64,000 bases of DNA from Pseudomonas lurida (GTDB taxonomy: Bacteria > Pseudomonadota > Gammaproteobacteria > Pseudomonadales > Pseudomonadaceae), in assembly GCF_013522705.1 (NCBI RefSeq), contig NZ_JAAMRE010000011.1, positions 79,809 to 143,808 on the forward strand, read 5' to 3'. Shown here one piece after another: positions 36,371 through 44,555 of the stretch. The position numbers and the translations under genes were made by a program. Within the stretch, counting starts at the first letter, position 1; each line of letters begins with the position of its first letter. The notes beneath the pieces were generated by a model that saw only the letters and a program-made list of their open reading frames with translations, was not told the DNA's origin and made no database searches.

Positions 36371-36533
36371 GGCAAAGCTCCTGCGGGGGGTAGCGTCAGT
36401 AAAGGCGCTACGTTAGTGAGCGCGGTGAAACGACGCAAGCAGGAGTTGTGTAATTGCGTAAGCCTTGGGCAAAACAGTGTGGGAGGCGTTTGGAATCCTC
36501 CCATGAGGGTCAAGTGAATGTCAGCGGTCGCGA

Positions 36534-36740
36534 TCAGGCGCCGTGGCACTTCTTGAATTTTTTCTCGCTGCCGCATGGGCAAGGATCGTTGCGACCAACG
36601 TCCTTCAGCGCATTGCGCACCGGCTCCTGGTGAGCATGACCGCAGTTCGGGCCGTGGACATGGCCGTGGTCATGATCATGGTGAACGTGATCGTGATCGT
36701 GGTTGCAGTCAGGACCATGGACATGGGGTTGTTGAGTCAT
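36534..36740 (-). CDS. His-rich SEC-C motif mini-protein
   Basis: 68 residues with two parts. Residues 1-37 contain 13 histidines and the motif HVHGP(D/N)C twice (6-12 and 27-33) around an alternating His/Asp stretch. Residues 51-67 are a SEC-C zinc finger ([17 protein letters not shown]; Cys54, Cys56, Cys65, His66). No signal peptide, so cytoplasmic. SEC-C tails bind zinc and contact SecB or ribosomes in SecA; the His/Asp half should bind transition metals. Its ATG overlaps the stop of the LEA-type lipoprotein gene by four bases. Confidence 0.85.
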   Translation of the reverse strand: MTQQPHVHGPDCNHDHDHVHHDHDHGHVHGPNCGHAHQEPVRNALKDVGRNDPCPCGSEKKFKKCHGA

Positions 36741-37219
36741 CGATGTCGCTCCGGAATAAAATCGCCGGGGATTATCTGCCCATTGTGCGCGACCTGCACG
36801 TCATAACCGATGAATAATCCGGTTTTCAGCTCGCCTTCCAGACGGTAAGGCACGGGCTTGTCGGGTTTTTTCAGCATCTGCACCACATCACGTATCTGCG
36901 GCCACAGGTTGGTACGCACCGTGACCTTGAAAACGGCGTGGCCGTGTGGCGCCACAGTCAGCCATTCATTGGACTCGCCTTCGGTCAGCACGAAATCGCC
37001 CAGGCTTACCTTGTAGACCAAGCCGCGCACGGTCAGGTCGGCGTCGTCGCGGTTGTCTACACGAAAGTACAGCTTGAATTTCTGCTCCAGCAATTTGGCA
37101 CGCACCACCTCGACCTTCACCAGCGACACGTGAGGCGGTGGCGTGTCGTCTTCAAACCACGACGCGCAGCCGCTCAGGCCGAGGGTTAACGCCAGCATCA
37201 AGCTGTATATCCGAAGCAT
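36737..37219 (-). CDS. LEA-type 2 (WHy domain) lipoprotein
   Basis: A 160-residue protein from ATG 37219 ([20 protein letters not shown]) with a lipobox LSGC at Cys18. The rest is a beta-rich domain ([18 protein letters not shown], then [23 protein letters not shown]) that fits the LEA_2/WHy family, found in bacterial stress-related and envelope proteins. It lies between a YchJ gene (17 bases upstream) and the His-rich SEC-C gene (four-base overlap). Function is unknown. Confidence 0.8.
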   Translation of the reverse strand: MLRIYSLMLALTLGLSGCASWFEDDTPPPHVSLVKVEVVRAKLLEQKFKLYFRVDNRDDADLTVRGLVYKVSLGDFVLTEGESNEWLTVAPHGHAVFKVTVRTNLWPQIRDVVQMLKKPDKPVPYRLEGELKTGLFIGYDVQVAHNGQIIPGDFIPERHR

Positions 37220-37236
37220 GGCGCGATTCCTGGGGG

Positions 37237-37707
37237 TTAGAGGTAGCTGGAACAACACTTCTTGAATTTCTGCCCGCTGCCGCATACGCAGGCATCGTTG
37301 CGACTGGCCTTGACTTGCACTGTAGGGTCAATGAAGTACCAGCGCCCGTCATTCTGTACGAAAGAGGACTGTTCGCGGTGGCTATGTTCGCCGGTGCTGT
37401 CATGCCAGCGTGCGGTGAAGGTCACGAACGCGTGTTCCGGCTGGCCGCCGAACACCTCCGAACTTTCCACCTCAAGGCCAAGCCAAGTGCTTTGGGCGCT
37501 CCACGCGGCGATGGCGTCGCGGTCCAGGCCGGCCTGTTGCGCGGGCAGGGTGGTGGCCACCAGATAATCCACCAGGCCCAATACGTACGCACTGTAGCGC
37601 GAGCGCATCAACGCGGTGGCACAGGGCGCCGGGTGGCCGGAGTGATAATGGCCGCAGCAGGCATCCAGCAGGTTGCCACTGCCGCAGGGGCAAATGGATG
37701 TACTCAT
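37237..37707 (-). CDS. YchJ-family SEC-C protein (UPF0225)
   Basis: 156 residues from ATG 37707 ([19 protein letters not shown]). It has SEC-C zinc motifs at both ends ([14 protein letters not shown] and [13 protein letters not shown]) around a YchJ central domain with [33 protein letters not shown] and WYFIDPT. YchJ proteins are of unknown function, although the central fold is NTF2-like. Its start is 6 bases before the stop of the upstream DUF6231-like gene. Confidence 0.88.
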   Translation of the reverse strand: MSTSICPCGSGNLLDACCGHYHSGHPAPCATALMRSRYSAYVLGLVDYLVATTLPAQQAGLDRDAIAAWSAQSTWLGLEVESSEVFGGQPEHAFVTFTARWHDSTGEHSHREQSSFVQNDGRWYFIDPTVQVKASRNDACVCGSGQKFKKCCSSYL

Positions 37708-37712
37708 CGGGA

Positions 37713-38210
37713 TCACCACCAGTACTTTCCGAAGTTTTCCGGGTTGGCCCAGAACCGGGCGTTGAGCCAGTCGGGCACCTGTTTATAGTCAAGCAGATCG
37801 TAGGTGAACAAGGTCAGGACCTGCTCGTCGCGCTGGAAACGCTCGCCGGCCTGCAGCGCCAGGGAGTAGAAGTCGGTGTCCTTCCAGTCGCAGGCGCCCA
37901 GGTCGACCAGCACGGCAATGCGGCTGGCATTGAGGTTGCGGATGCCGCCGAGCAGCGTCAGGCCCTGGGGTTTTGACAAGTGTTCCAGGCAGTCGACCAC
38001 CAGCGCAAGGTCAAAACGCTGGGCCGCCAGGTCTGCCGGCAACGGGCCGGGCCCGGCACAGCACACTTGGCTGTCCGGGTGCGCTTGTTCAAAGGCCTCC
38101 AGCGCCGGGAACCGACCGACGCCCAACACCAGCAAGCGTTTGGGCGCGTGCTGGTCAAGGAGGGCGGCCAGGGCTTGCTGGGGTGTACGGGCAGAGTTAC
38201 CGGCGGTCAT
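37713..38210 (-). CDS. DUF6231-like protein, methyltransferase-like fold
   Basis: 165 residues from ATG 38210 (a GTG precedes it). The sequence suggests a Rossmann-type fold: [18 protein letters not shown], then [20 protein letters not shown] and [11 protein letters not shown], in the order of a small SAM-dependent methyltransferase, but the glycine-rich SAM loop is not canonical (LGVGRFP). It ends [11 protein letters not shown] recall such proteins as a Pseudomonas family without a known function. It heads the four-gene minus-strand block with ychJ, the LEA lipoprotein and the SEC-C gene. Confidence 0.7.
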   Translation of the reverse strand: MTAGNSARTPQQALAALLDQHAPKRLLVLGVGRFPALEAFEQAHPDSQVCCAGPGPLPADLAAQRFDLALVVDCLEHLSKPQGLTLLGGIRNLNASRIAVLVDLGACDWKDTDFYSLALQAGERFQRDEQVLTLFTYDLLDYKQVPDWLNARFWANPENFGKYWW

Positions 38211-38565
38211 CACAGATCCTCACATCAGGACCATAGAGACTAGCGCGGCTGAGCGTGCGGGCCTAGAGCGGGTGGTGGCGAAAAGTCCTGTGAAGCGGTC
38301 AATCCCAATGAATCCGGGGCTGGTACAGTTGAAAAGAGCGCGCTTTATGCTGCGGCCCCGGCGCGAGAAGTCGCGCGCTGAAACTGTACTACGCAAATCC
38401 ACAACAACCGCTGACCGCCGTTGCCCCAGTGGAATCCGCTGGGGTGTTGCCGCCAGGCCTCCTGCATCGTTCCCTTCTCAAGTTTTTTGATCCTTCACTG
38501 GCAAACCGTCCGTAGAAGTCGTTACTGTGCGTCCAAAGAAAAATTCGAAAATACTCAGGAGCCCC
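38211..38565. other. 355-base intergenic region with paired ACTGTAC half-sites
   Basis: No credible ORF. The main structure is a two-part inverted repeat: GGTACAGTT near 38332-38340 matches AACTGTACT near 38384-38393, and AGCGCGC matches GCGCGCT inside them, giving a stem of about 60 bases overall. The half-site ACTGTAC is shared with the palindrome at 63051-63066. A Met-Met start of a collagen-like protein follows after CAGGAG. Confidence 0.55.
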
Positions 38566-39327
38566 ATGATGCGTAAGGTTTTTCTGTTGGCCCTGTTGGT
38601 CAGCCCCATTGCCCTGGCCCAGAGCGTCAGTGTGGAAACCAACTCGTTGATGCGCCTGCCCAGCAGCACCAGCGTGTTGCAACTGGAGCGCCTGGACGTG
38701 GCGGACTACGGCACCTTGCTGGTGCCGGCCACCATCAGCCAGGTCACCGTGGAAGAGTTGCATCTGGGCCGCGACGCGCGCATCGCCATTGTTCCCGGCA
38801 GTACCGCGCTGCAATTGCAGGTGCGCCAGGCGCAGCTGGACCCTGGCAGCCAGATCACCTCGCGTGGGGCTCCCGGCACCCATGAAAAACCGGCCAAGGC
38901 CGGGCGCGACCTGACTTTGCGCATCAATGCCCTGACGGCCGAAGAACTCTCGGTGGACGCCCGTGGCGGCGCCGGTGCCCAGGGCTACGCCGGTCTGGAT
39001 GGCGCCAACGGCGAAGACCCGGGTTGCACCTGGGGCGCGGCCGGGCGAGGCGCCAACGGGGATAATGGCGGCGATGGCTTGCCAGGCGCGGCGGGCGCGC
39101 AGGTGCGGGTCGAGTTGCCGAAAGACTTCCCGGCCGAACGGATCAAGGTGTGGGTGGATGGCGGTCCGGGCGGCCTTGCCGGAACGGCGGGCAAGCCGGG
39201 TAAAGGTGGGCAATCCAAGGGCTGCCTGGTGTACCGCACCGAGGGCGGCGAAAAAGGCCGCCCAGGTTTGGAAGGGCAGCCAGGGCCTGCCGGACCGGCG
39301 GGTGCCGTGACTATTCAGCGGCTCTGA
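38566..39327 (+). CDS. Secreted collagen-like Gly-rich repeat protein
   Basis: 253 residues from ATG 38566 (MMRKVFLLALLVSPIALAQS, a Sec signal peptide; CAGGAG upstream). Residues 20-125 look beta-rich, then several Gly-X-Y tracts follow: GGAGAQGYAGLDGANG, GRGANGDNGGDGLPGAAG, GGPGGLAGTAGKPGKGG and GRPGLEGQPGPAGPAG. These are collagen-like but short and interrupted. Two cysteines (in DPGCTWG and SKGCLVY) could form a disulphide. Probably periplasmic or surface-exposed; role unknown. It is convergent with the CopD-like gene. Confidence 0.8.
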   Translation: MMRKVFLLALLVSPIALAQSVSVETNSLMRLPSSTSVLQLERLDVADYGTLLVPATISQVTVEELHLGRDARIAIVPGSTALQLQVRQAQLDPGSQITSRGAPGTHEKPAKAGRDLTLRINALTAEELSVDARGGAGAQGYAGLDGANGEDPGCTWGAAGRGANGDNGGDGLPGAAGAQVRVELPKDFPAERIKVWVDGGPGGLAGTAGKPGKGGQSKGCLVYRTEGGEKGRPGLEGQPGPAGPAGAVTIQRL

Positions 39328-39340
39328 AACGCCGCAGCGT

Positions 39341-39368
39341 CAAGCTGCAAGTCAAGGCTTGCAGCTTG
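39341..39368. repeat. Perfect 11-bp inverted repeat CAAGCTGCAAG/CTTGCAGCTTG
   Basis: CAAGCTGCAAG (39341-39351) and CTTGCAGCTTG (39358-39368) are exact reverse complements around 6 bases, in the 49-base space between the convergent collagen-like and CopD-like genes. It belongs to the same loosely related set as 15684-15752 and 51181-51212. It may act as a bidirectional terminator, although no long T-run follows. Confidence 0.75.
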
Positions 39369-39376
39369 CCTGACCC

Positions 39377-39841
39377 TCAGAACATCGGTCGCGCCGAAGC
39401 AATGGCCACCACCACCAGCCCGATGATCAGGTTGCTCCCCACCAACCTGCGAATCTGCCCCAGGGCCGCAGCGCCCGCCGGCCAGTCCTCGGCCGCCACC
39501 GCCGCGCGCAGCGCCGGGAATTTCAACGCCTGGATGCGGATAAACAATGCGGTCATCACCAGATACAAGCCCATCATCACCTGCACATAACGCGGCGCGG
39601 TTTCAAAGCCGTTGAAGCGCAGGTGCAGCAGGCCGACACCGCTGATCGGCAAAATCAGCACCGCCACCCAGATCCACACAAAAAAACGTTGAAACACATT
39701 CACCCACAACCTGAGCCGGGCAGGGCCTTCAAGGGCCGCCACAGCGGCGGGGCGCAGGATCATCCAGGCGAAAAACATACCGCCGACCCATACCAGGGCG
39801 GCCAATACATGCAGGGTGTAAGCGAGGCTGAAGACGGTCAT
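39377..39841 (-). CDS. CopD-family four-helix membrane protein
   Basis: 154 residues with four predicted transmembrane helices (YTLHVLAALVWVGGMFFAWM, WIWVAVLILPISGVGLLHL, VQVMMGLYLVMTALFIRI and LIIGLVVVAIASA). The conserved His and VWVGG of helix 1 and the arginine-rich loops fit the CopD domain, found in putative copper-resistance permeases. No copper genes are beside it, so the substrate is uncertain. It is divergent from dinG, with about 100 bases between starts. Confidence 0.75.
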   Translation of the reverse strand: MTVFSLAYTLHVLAALVWVGGMFFAWMILRPAAVAALEGPARLRLWVNVFQRFFVWIWVAVLILPISGVGLLHLRFNGFETAPRYVQVMMGLYLVMTALFIRIQALKFPALRAAVAAEDWPAGAAALGQIRRLVGSNLIIGLVVVAIASARPMF

Positions 39842-39902
39842 TGCGGTACTCCGTTCTGCGCGGGATTAATTAGCGGGGTATGATAGCCGCCGATCCGAAC
39901 CA

Positions 39903-39918
39903 CTGAAAATTTATCCAG
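39903..39918 (+). promoter_or_regulatory. Imperfect LexA-like box upstream of dinG
   Basis: CTGAAAATTTATCCAG has the CTG-N10-CAG frame and AT-rich centre of a LexA site, but differs from the CTGT-N8-ACAG consensus at the inner T and A. It lies 22 bases before the dinG ATG. Because dinG is a known SOS gene in E. coli, this is a reasonable but weak candidate. Confidence 0.4.
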
Positions 39919-39940
39919 CGTTTTTTGCGCCCGACTATTC

Positions 39941-42085
39941 ATGATCAGCACTGAACTCAAAACCACGATCCAGGGCGCCTACACGCGTTTTCTCGAAGCC
40001 AAGAGCTTGAAACCGCGCTACGGCCAACGCCTGATGATTGCCGAAGTGGCAAAAGTCCTCGGGGATATCGACACCGACGACGAAGGCCGCCGCGAAGGCG
40101 AGCCTGCGGTCGTGGCCGTCGAGGCCGGCACCGGTACCGGCAAGACCGTGGCCTACAGCCTGGCCGCGATCCCGACCGCCAAGGCCGCCGGCAAGCGCCT
40201 GGTGATCGCCACCGCCACGGTCGCGCTGCAGGAGCAGATCGTCTACAAAGACCTGCCCGACCTGATGCGCAACAGCGGCCTGAACTTCACGTTCGCCCTG
40301 GCCAAGGGCCGTGGCCGCTATATGTGCCTGTCCAAGCTCGACGTACTGCTGCAGGAAGGCCACGCGCAAACCGCCACCGCGCAGCTGTTCGAAGAAGAAG
40401 GCTTCAGGATTGAAGTCGATGAGGCCAGCCAGAAGCTGTTTACCAGCATGATCGAGAAACTGGCCGGCAATAAATGGGACGGTGACCGCGACAGTTGGCC
40501 CACCGCCCTGGAAGATTCCGACTGGGCGCGCCTGACCACCGACCACAGCCAGTGCACCAACCGGCATTGCCCCAACTTCGGCCAGTGCGCCTTTTACAAG
40601 GCCCGCGAAGGCATGGGCAAGGTCGATGTGATCGTCACCAACCACGACATGGTGCTGGCCGACCTGGCGCTGGGCGGCGGTGCGGTGTTGCCCGATCCGC
40701 GCGACACGCTCTATGTCTTCGACGAAGGCCACCACTTGCCCGACAAGGCCATCGGCCACTTCGCCCATTACACGCGCCTGCGCTCTACCGCCGATTGGCT
40801 GGAGTCCACCGCAAAAAATCTGACCAAACTGCTGGCCCAGCACCCGCTGCCCGGCGATCTGGGCAAGCTGATCGAGCAGGTGCCGGAGCTGGCGCGGGAG
40901 ATCAAGACCCAGCAGCAGTTCATGTTCAGTGCCTGCGAGCAGGTGGCCGACTTCAAGCCCGGCGAAGACGTGGAAGGCCGCGAGCGGCCACGCCACCGTT
41001 TCGTCGGCGGCCTGATCCCCGAGCACATGCGCGAAATGGGCATCGAGCTGAAGAAGGGTTTTTCACGCCTGACCGACCTGTTCACCCGCCTCACCGACCT
41101 GCTCAAGGAAGGCATGGATGGCGAGGTCAACATCGGCATCGCCAGCAACCAGGCCGAGGAGTGGTACCCGCTGTTCGGCAGCCTGCTGTCGCGCGCGCAG
41201 GGCAACTGGGAGCTGTGGACCGCCTTTACCGTCGAAGACCCGGAAGACAACCCGCCCATGGCGCGCTGGCTGACCCTGGCCGAAAGTGGTGCGCTATTCG
41301 ATATCGAGGTCAACGCCAGCCCGATCCTTGCCGCCGACATGCTGCGTCGCAACCTGTGGAACGTGGCCTATGGGGCCTTGGTGACGTCGGCCACATTGAC
41401 CGCGCTGGGTACGTTCGATCGTTTCCGCATGCGCGCCGGGCTGCCGAAAAAAGCCGTCACCGCCGTGGTGCCGAGCCCCTTCCACCACGCCGACGCCGGC
41501 GTGCTGAGGGTGCCCGACCTCAAGGCCGACCCACGGGACGCGGCGGCCCACACCGCGGCAATCATCCGCGACCTGCCGGAACTGGTCGAAGGCTCGCGCG
41601 GCACCCTGGTGCTGTTCTCGTCGCGCAAGCAGATGCAGGATGTGTTCGACGGCCTGGATCGCGACTGGCGCAAGCAGGTGTTTATCCAGGGCAACCTGTC
41701 CAAGCAGGAGACCCTCAACAAGCACAAGGCGCGGGTGGACGGCGGCGACTCCAGCGTGCTGTTCGGCCTGGCGAGTTTCGCCGAGGGCGTGGACTTGCCG
41801 GGGGCCTACTGCGAACACGTGGTGATCGCCAAGATCCCTTTCTCGGTTCCGGACGATCCGGTCGAAGCGGCGCTGGCCGAATGGATCGAAGCGCGTGGCG
41901 GCAACCCGTTCATGGAAATCTCGGTGCCGGATGCCTCGCTGAAGCTGGTGCAGGCCTGCGGCCGCCTGCTGCGTACCGAACAGGATCGGGGCACCATCAC
42001 CTTGCTCGACCGCCGACTGGTCACCCAGCGCTATGGCAAGGCTATCCTCAACGCATTGCCGCCGTTCCGGCGCGAAATTTCTTAA
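39941..42085 (+). CDS. dinG: ATP-dependent DNA helicase DinG
   Basis: A 714-residue XPD-like iron-sulfur helicase (5'-3') linked to the SOS response and to clearing R-loops and stalled forks. Walker A is EAGTGTGKTVAYSLAAI; a cysteine cluster for the 4Fe-4S unit includes MCLSKL and CTNRHCPNFGQCAF; the DEAH-like box is VFDEGHHLPDKAI; VLFSSRKQMQDVFDGL, GLASFAEGVDLPG and QACGRLLRTEQDRG are C-terminal motifs. The full length suggests an active enzyme. An agarase-like gene follows on the same strand about 90 bases downstream. Confidence 0.95.
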   Translation: MISTELKTTIQGAYTRFLEAKSLKPRYGQRLMIAEVAKVLGDIDTDDEGRREGEPAVVAVEAGTGTGKTVAYSLAAIPTAKAAGKRLVIATATVALQEQIVYKDLPDLMRNSGLNFTFALAKGRGRYMCLSKLDVLLQEGHAQTATAQLFEEEGFRIEVDEASQKLFTSMIEKLAGNKWDGDRDSWPTALEDSDWARLTTDHSQCTNRHCPNFGQCAFYKAREGMGKVDVIVTNHDMVLADLALGGGAVLPDPRDTLYVFDEGHHLPDKAIGHFAHYTRLRSTADWLESTAKNLTKLLAQHPLPGDLGKLIEQVPELAREIKTQQQFMFSACEQVADFKPGEDVEGRERPRHRFVGGLIPEHMREMGIELKKGFSRLTDLFTRLTDLLKEGMDGEVNIGIASNQAEEWYPLFGSLLSRAQGNWELWTAFTVEDPEDNPPMARWLTLAESGALFDIEVNASPILAADMLRRNLWNVAYGALVTSATLTALGTFDRFRMRAGLPKKAVTAVVPSPFHHADAGVLRVPDLKADPRDAAAHTAAIIRDLPELVEGSRGTLVLFSSRKQMQDVFDGLDRDWRKQVFIQGNLSKQETLNKHKARVDGGDSSVLFGLASFAEGVDLPGAYCEHVVIAKIPFSVPDDPVEAALAEWIEARGGNPFMEISVPDASLKLVQACGRLLRTEQDRGTITLLDRRLVTQRYGKAILNALPPFRREIS

Positions 42086-42175
42086 TCCACCGTGGGCGAA
42101 TTCGCCCACTTTGTGGTCTATCTCATCACCGTCATCACAGGCCATTCACCGGCCGTCTGGGAGAACCTTGCTCGT

Positions 42176-44473
42176 ATGATTCGCACGCTGCCTGCTCTTT
42201 TTGCCTTGCTGTTCGCGGCGCCCTTGATCGCCGCGCCCGCCGGGCAGCAAACACTGTTCAACTTCGTCCGACCTGCCGATGTGGTCAAGGTGGCGACCCA
42301 GGACGCCAGCCTGCCGCAATACAATGCCGAGCAAACTCCCGAGGGCGAGGTGCTGCGGCGCATCACCTTTAACCCGGCGGCCGAACCGAGCCTGGTGCTC
42401 AGCCCGCAAAGCGGTGCATGGGACTGGTCGCAGTCCGGGGCCGTGAGCCTGCGCATTCAAAGTGCCATGGACTGGGCGCTGACCTTGTATGTCAAGGTGC
42501 AGAGCAATGACGGCCGCACGTTGACCAGCCGCATCGACCTGCCGGCCGGCCCGGCCCAGACCTTGCTGATCCCGCTGCAAGCCAACTCGGCGCTGAGCCA
42601 GGGCATGAAGGCCGGCCCGCCGATGCCGATCACGGTGGACGGCCAGCGTGTACTGTTGGCCAGCAGCGCCGGCGAGATCGACCGCAGCCAGGTGGTGTCG
42701 GTCAGCGTGTCGATGCTCAATCCCAATGTGGCCCAGAGCATCCTGCTGGAGCGCTTCGGCGTACAGGACGTGGAACCTGTCATCAAGGCAGCCTACAGCG
42801 AACTGGTCGACGCCTATGGTCAATCCACTCGTGCGCGCTGGCCGGAGAAGGTCAGCAGTGATGAGCAACTCAAGGCCGGCGCCGCCAGGGAGCAGCAGCA
42901 ACTGCAGGCATGGCTGGCCACGCGGGACAAATCCTCGCTGGACCCTTACGGCGGCTGGAACAAAGGCCCTGCGTTCACCGCCAGCGGCTTTTTCCGCACC
43001 GAAAAACGCGACGGCCGCTGGTATCTGGTGACCCCTCAGGGACATCCGTTCTATTCCCTCGGCGTAAACACCGTGGCTGCGGACAATAGCCAGACTTATG
43101 TGGCCGGTCGTGAATGGATGTTTGCCGCCTTGCCCAAGGCCGGCGAGCCCTTCGACAAATATTACGGCAGTGCTGATCACCGCACCGGCAACGGTTCGGG
43201 CGAAGGCCGCAGCTTCGGCGCCGGGCGCTGGTACGATTTTTACCGCGCCAATCTGGAACGCGCCTACGGCACGGCAGGGTTCGACCAGAAACGCTGGGTC
43301 AACCACACCCTCGACCGTCTGCAGGCCTGGGGCTTTAACACCGTAGGCAATTGGAGCGACCCGGACCTGGCCACCGCCGACCGTGTGCCGTACACCTTGC
43401 CGCTGTCCATCGTCGGCGACTACGCCAGCATCAGCACGGGCACCGACTGGTGGGGTGGCATGCCTGACCCGTTCGACCCACGCTTTGCCATGGCCACCGA
43501 ACGCGCCGTGGCCATCGCCGCCCGCGATCATCGCGACGACCCTTGGCTGATCGGCTTCTTCGCCGATAACGAACTGGCCTGGGCCGGTCCTGGCGATGAC
43601 CCCAAAGCCCGCTATGCCCTGGCATATGGCACCTTGCGCATGACCACCGATGTACCGGCCAAGCGTGCGTTTCTTAAGCAATTGCGCGACAAATACCGCA
43701 ACGAGGAGGGCCTGTCGAAAGCCTGGGGGATCGAGCTTACAGGCTGGGAACTGATGGAAGATCCCGGTTTCGAGCCGCCGATGCCCAGCCCTGCGCACCC
43801 GGAAATCGAGGCCGACTTCAAATACTTCCAAAAAACCTTCGCCGATGCGTATTTCAAGACCATCTCCGACTCGCTCAAATGGCACGCCCCCAACCAGTTG
43901 CTGCTCGGCGGCCGCTTTGCGGTGAGTACGCCGGAGGCCGTGGCGTCCTGCGCGCAGTATTGCGACGTGCTGAGCTTTAACATGTACACCCTCAAACCCC
44001 AGGATGGTTATGACTTCGCCGCCCTGCGTGCGCTGGACAAGCCGGTGCTGATCACCGAGTTCAACGTTGGCTCGGCCGACCGTGGTCCGTTCTGGGGCGG
44101 TGTGACGCAGTTGGCCAGGGAAGAGGATCGCGGCGCGGCGTATGCCAACTTCCTCAAGCAAGCCATGGCCGAGCCGTCCATTGTCGGCGTGCATTGGTTC
44201 CAATATCTGGACCAACCCGTGACCGGCCGTTTGCTGGACGGTGAAAACGGCCATTTCGGCCTGGCAGGCATCACCGATGTGCCATTTCAGGGCTTCGTCG
44301 AGAGCGTGCGCAAAAGCAACCTGGCGGCGGTCGAGCAACTGGGCAAGGAAGCCGAGAAAGCCAATGCGGCCGCGGCAGCGCAGGAAAAGGCAGGCGGTCG
44401 CTCGGCCCATGACGGCAAAGGCGCTGCGCAGGGCGCCGGGCACGCGGGTGGGCATTCTGGAAATGGTCATTGA
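42176..44473 (+). CDS. Secreted agarase-like glycoside hydrolase (GH50/clan A type)
   Basis: 765 residues from ATG 42176 (MIRTLPALFALLFAAPLIAA, a Sec signal peptide; GGGAGA upstream). An N-terminal beta-sandwich region (residues about 30-230) precedes a TIM-barrel with GRWYLVTPQGHPFYSLGVNT, the acid/base Glu in LIGFFADNELAWAGPGDD and the nucleophile Glu in PVLITEFNVGSADRG. These fit the beta-agarase-like family. The last about 35 residues form an unusual Ala/Gly/His tail (GAGHAGGHSGNGH). Pseudomonads are not generally agarolytic, so the real substrate is probably another polysaccharide. Confidence 0.8.
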   Translation: MIRTLPALFALLFAAPLIAAPAGQQTLFNFVRPADVVKVATQDASLPQYNAEQTPEGEVLRRITFNPAAEPSLVLSPQSGAWDWSQSGAVSLRIQSAMDWALTLYVKVQSNDGRTLTSRIDLPAGPAQTLLIPLQANSALSQGMKAGPPMPITVDGQRVLLASSAGEIDRSQVVSVSVSMLNPNVAQSILLERFGVQDVEPVIKAAYSELVDAYGQSTRARWPEKVSSDEQLKAGAAREQQQLQAWLATRDKSSLDPYGGWNKGPAFTASGFFRTEKRDGRWYLVTPQGHPFYSLGVNTVAADNSQTYVAGREWMFAALPKAGEPFDKYYGSADHRTGNGSGEGRSFGAGRWYDFYRANLERAYGTAGFDQKRWVNHTLDRLQAWGFNTVGNWSDPDLATADRVPYTLPLSIVGDYASISTGTDWWGGMPDPFDPRFAMATERAVAIAARDHRDDPWLIGFFADNELAWAGPGDDPKARYALAYGTLRMTTDVPAKRAFLKQLRDKYRNEEGLSKAWGIELTGWELMEDPGFEPPMPSPAHPEIEADFKYFQKTFADAYFKTISDSLKWHAPNQLLLGGRFAVSTPEAVASCAQYCDVLSFNMYTLKPQDGYDFAALRALDKPVLITEFNVGSADRGPFWGGVTQLAREEDRGAAYANFLKQAMAEPSIVGVHWFQYLDQPVTGRLLDGENGHFGLAGITDVPFQGFVESVRKSNLAAVEQLGKEAEKANAAAAAQEKAGGRSAHDGKGAAQGAGHAGGHSGNGH

Positions 44474-44555
44474 TTCAGCGCTGACGGGTTCACAAACCCC
44501 ACAAGGGCTGGAACAATGTCGCCCACTTTTCATGGTGCTTCACGAGGGGGCTTAG

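Noticed and set aside
40495..42372. 625-codon plus-strand frame overlapping dinG and the next gene in another frame
   Set aside because: Arg/Gly/Pro-rich, no domain, crosses the dinG stop; out-of-frame shadow.
42146..44533. 795-codon minus-strand frame opposite the agarase-like gene
   Set aside because: Shadow frame: it covers the whole plus-strand gene, which has a signal peptide and catalytic motifs; the minus-strand product shows no recognisable domain.
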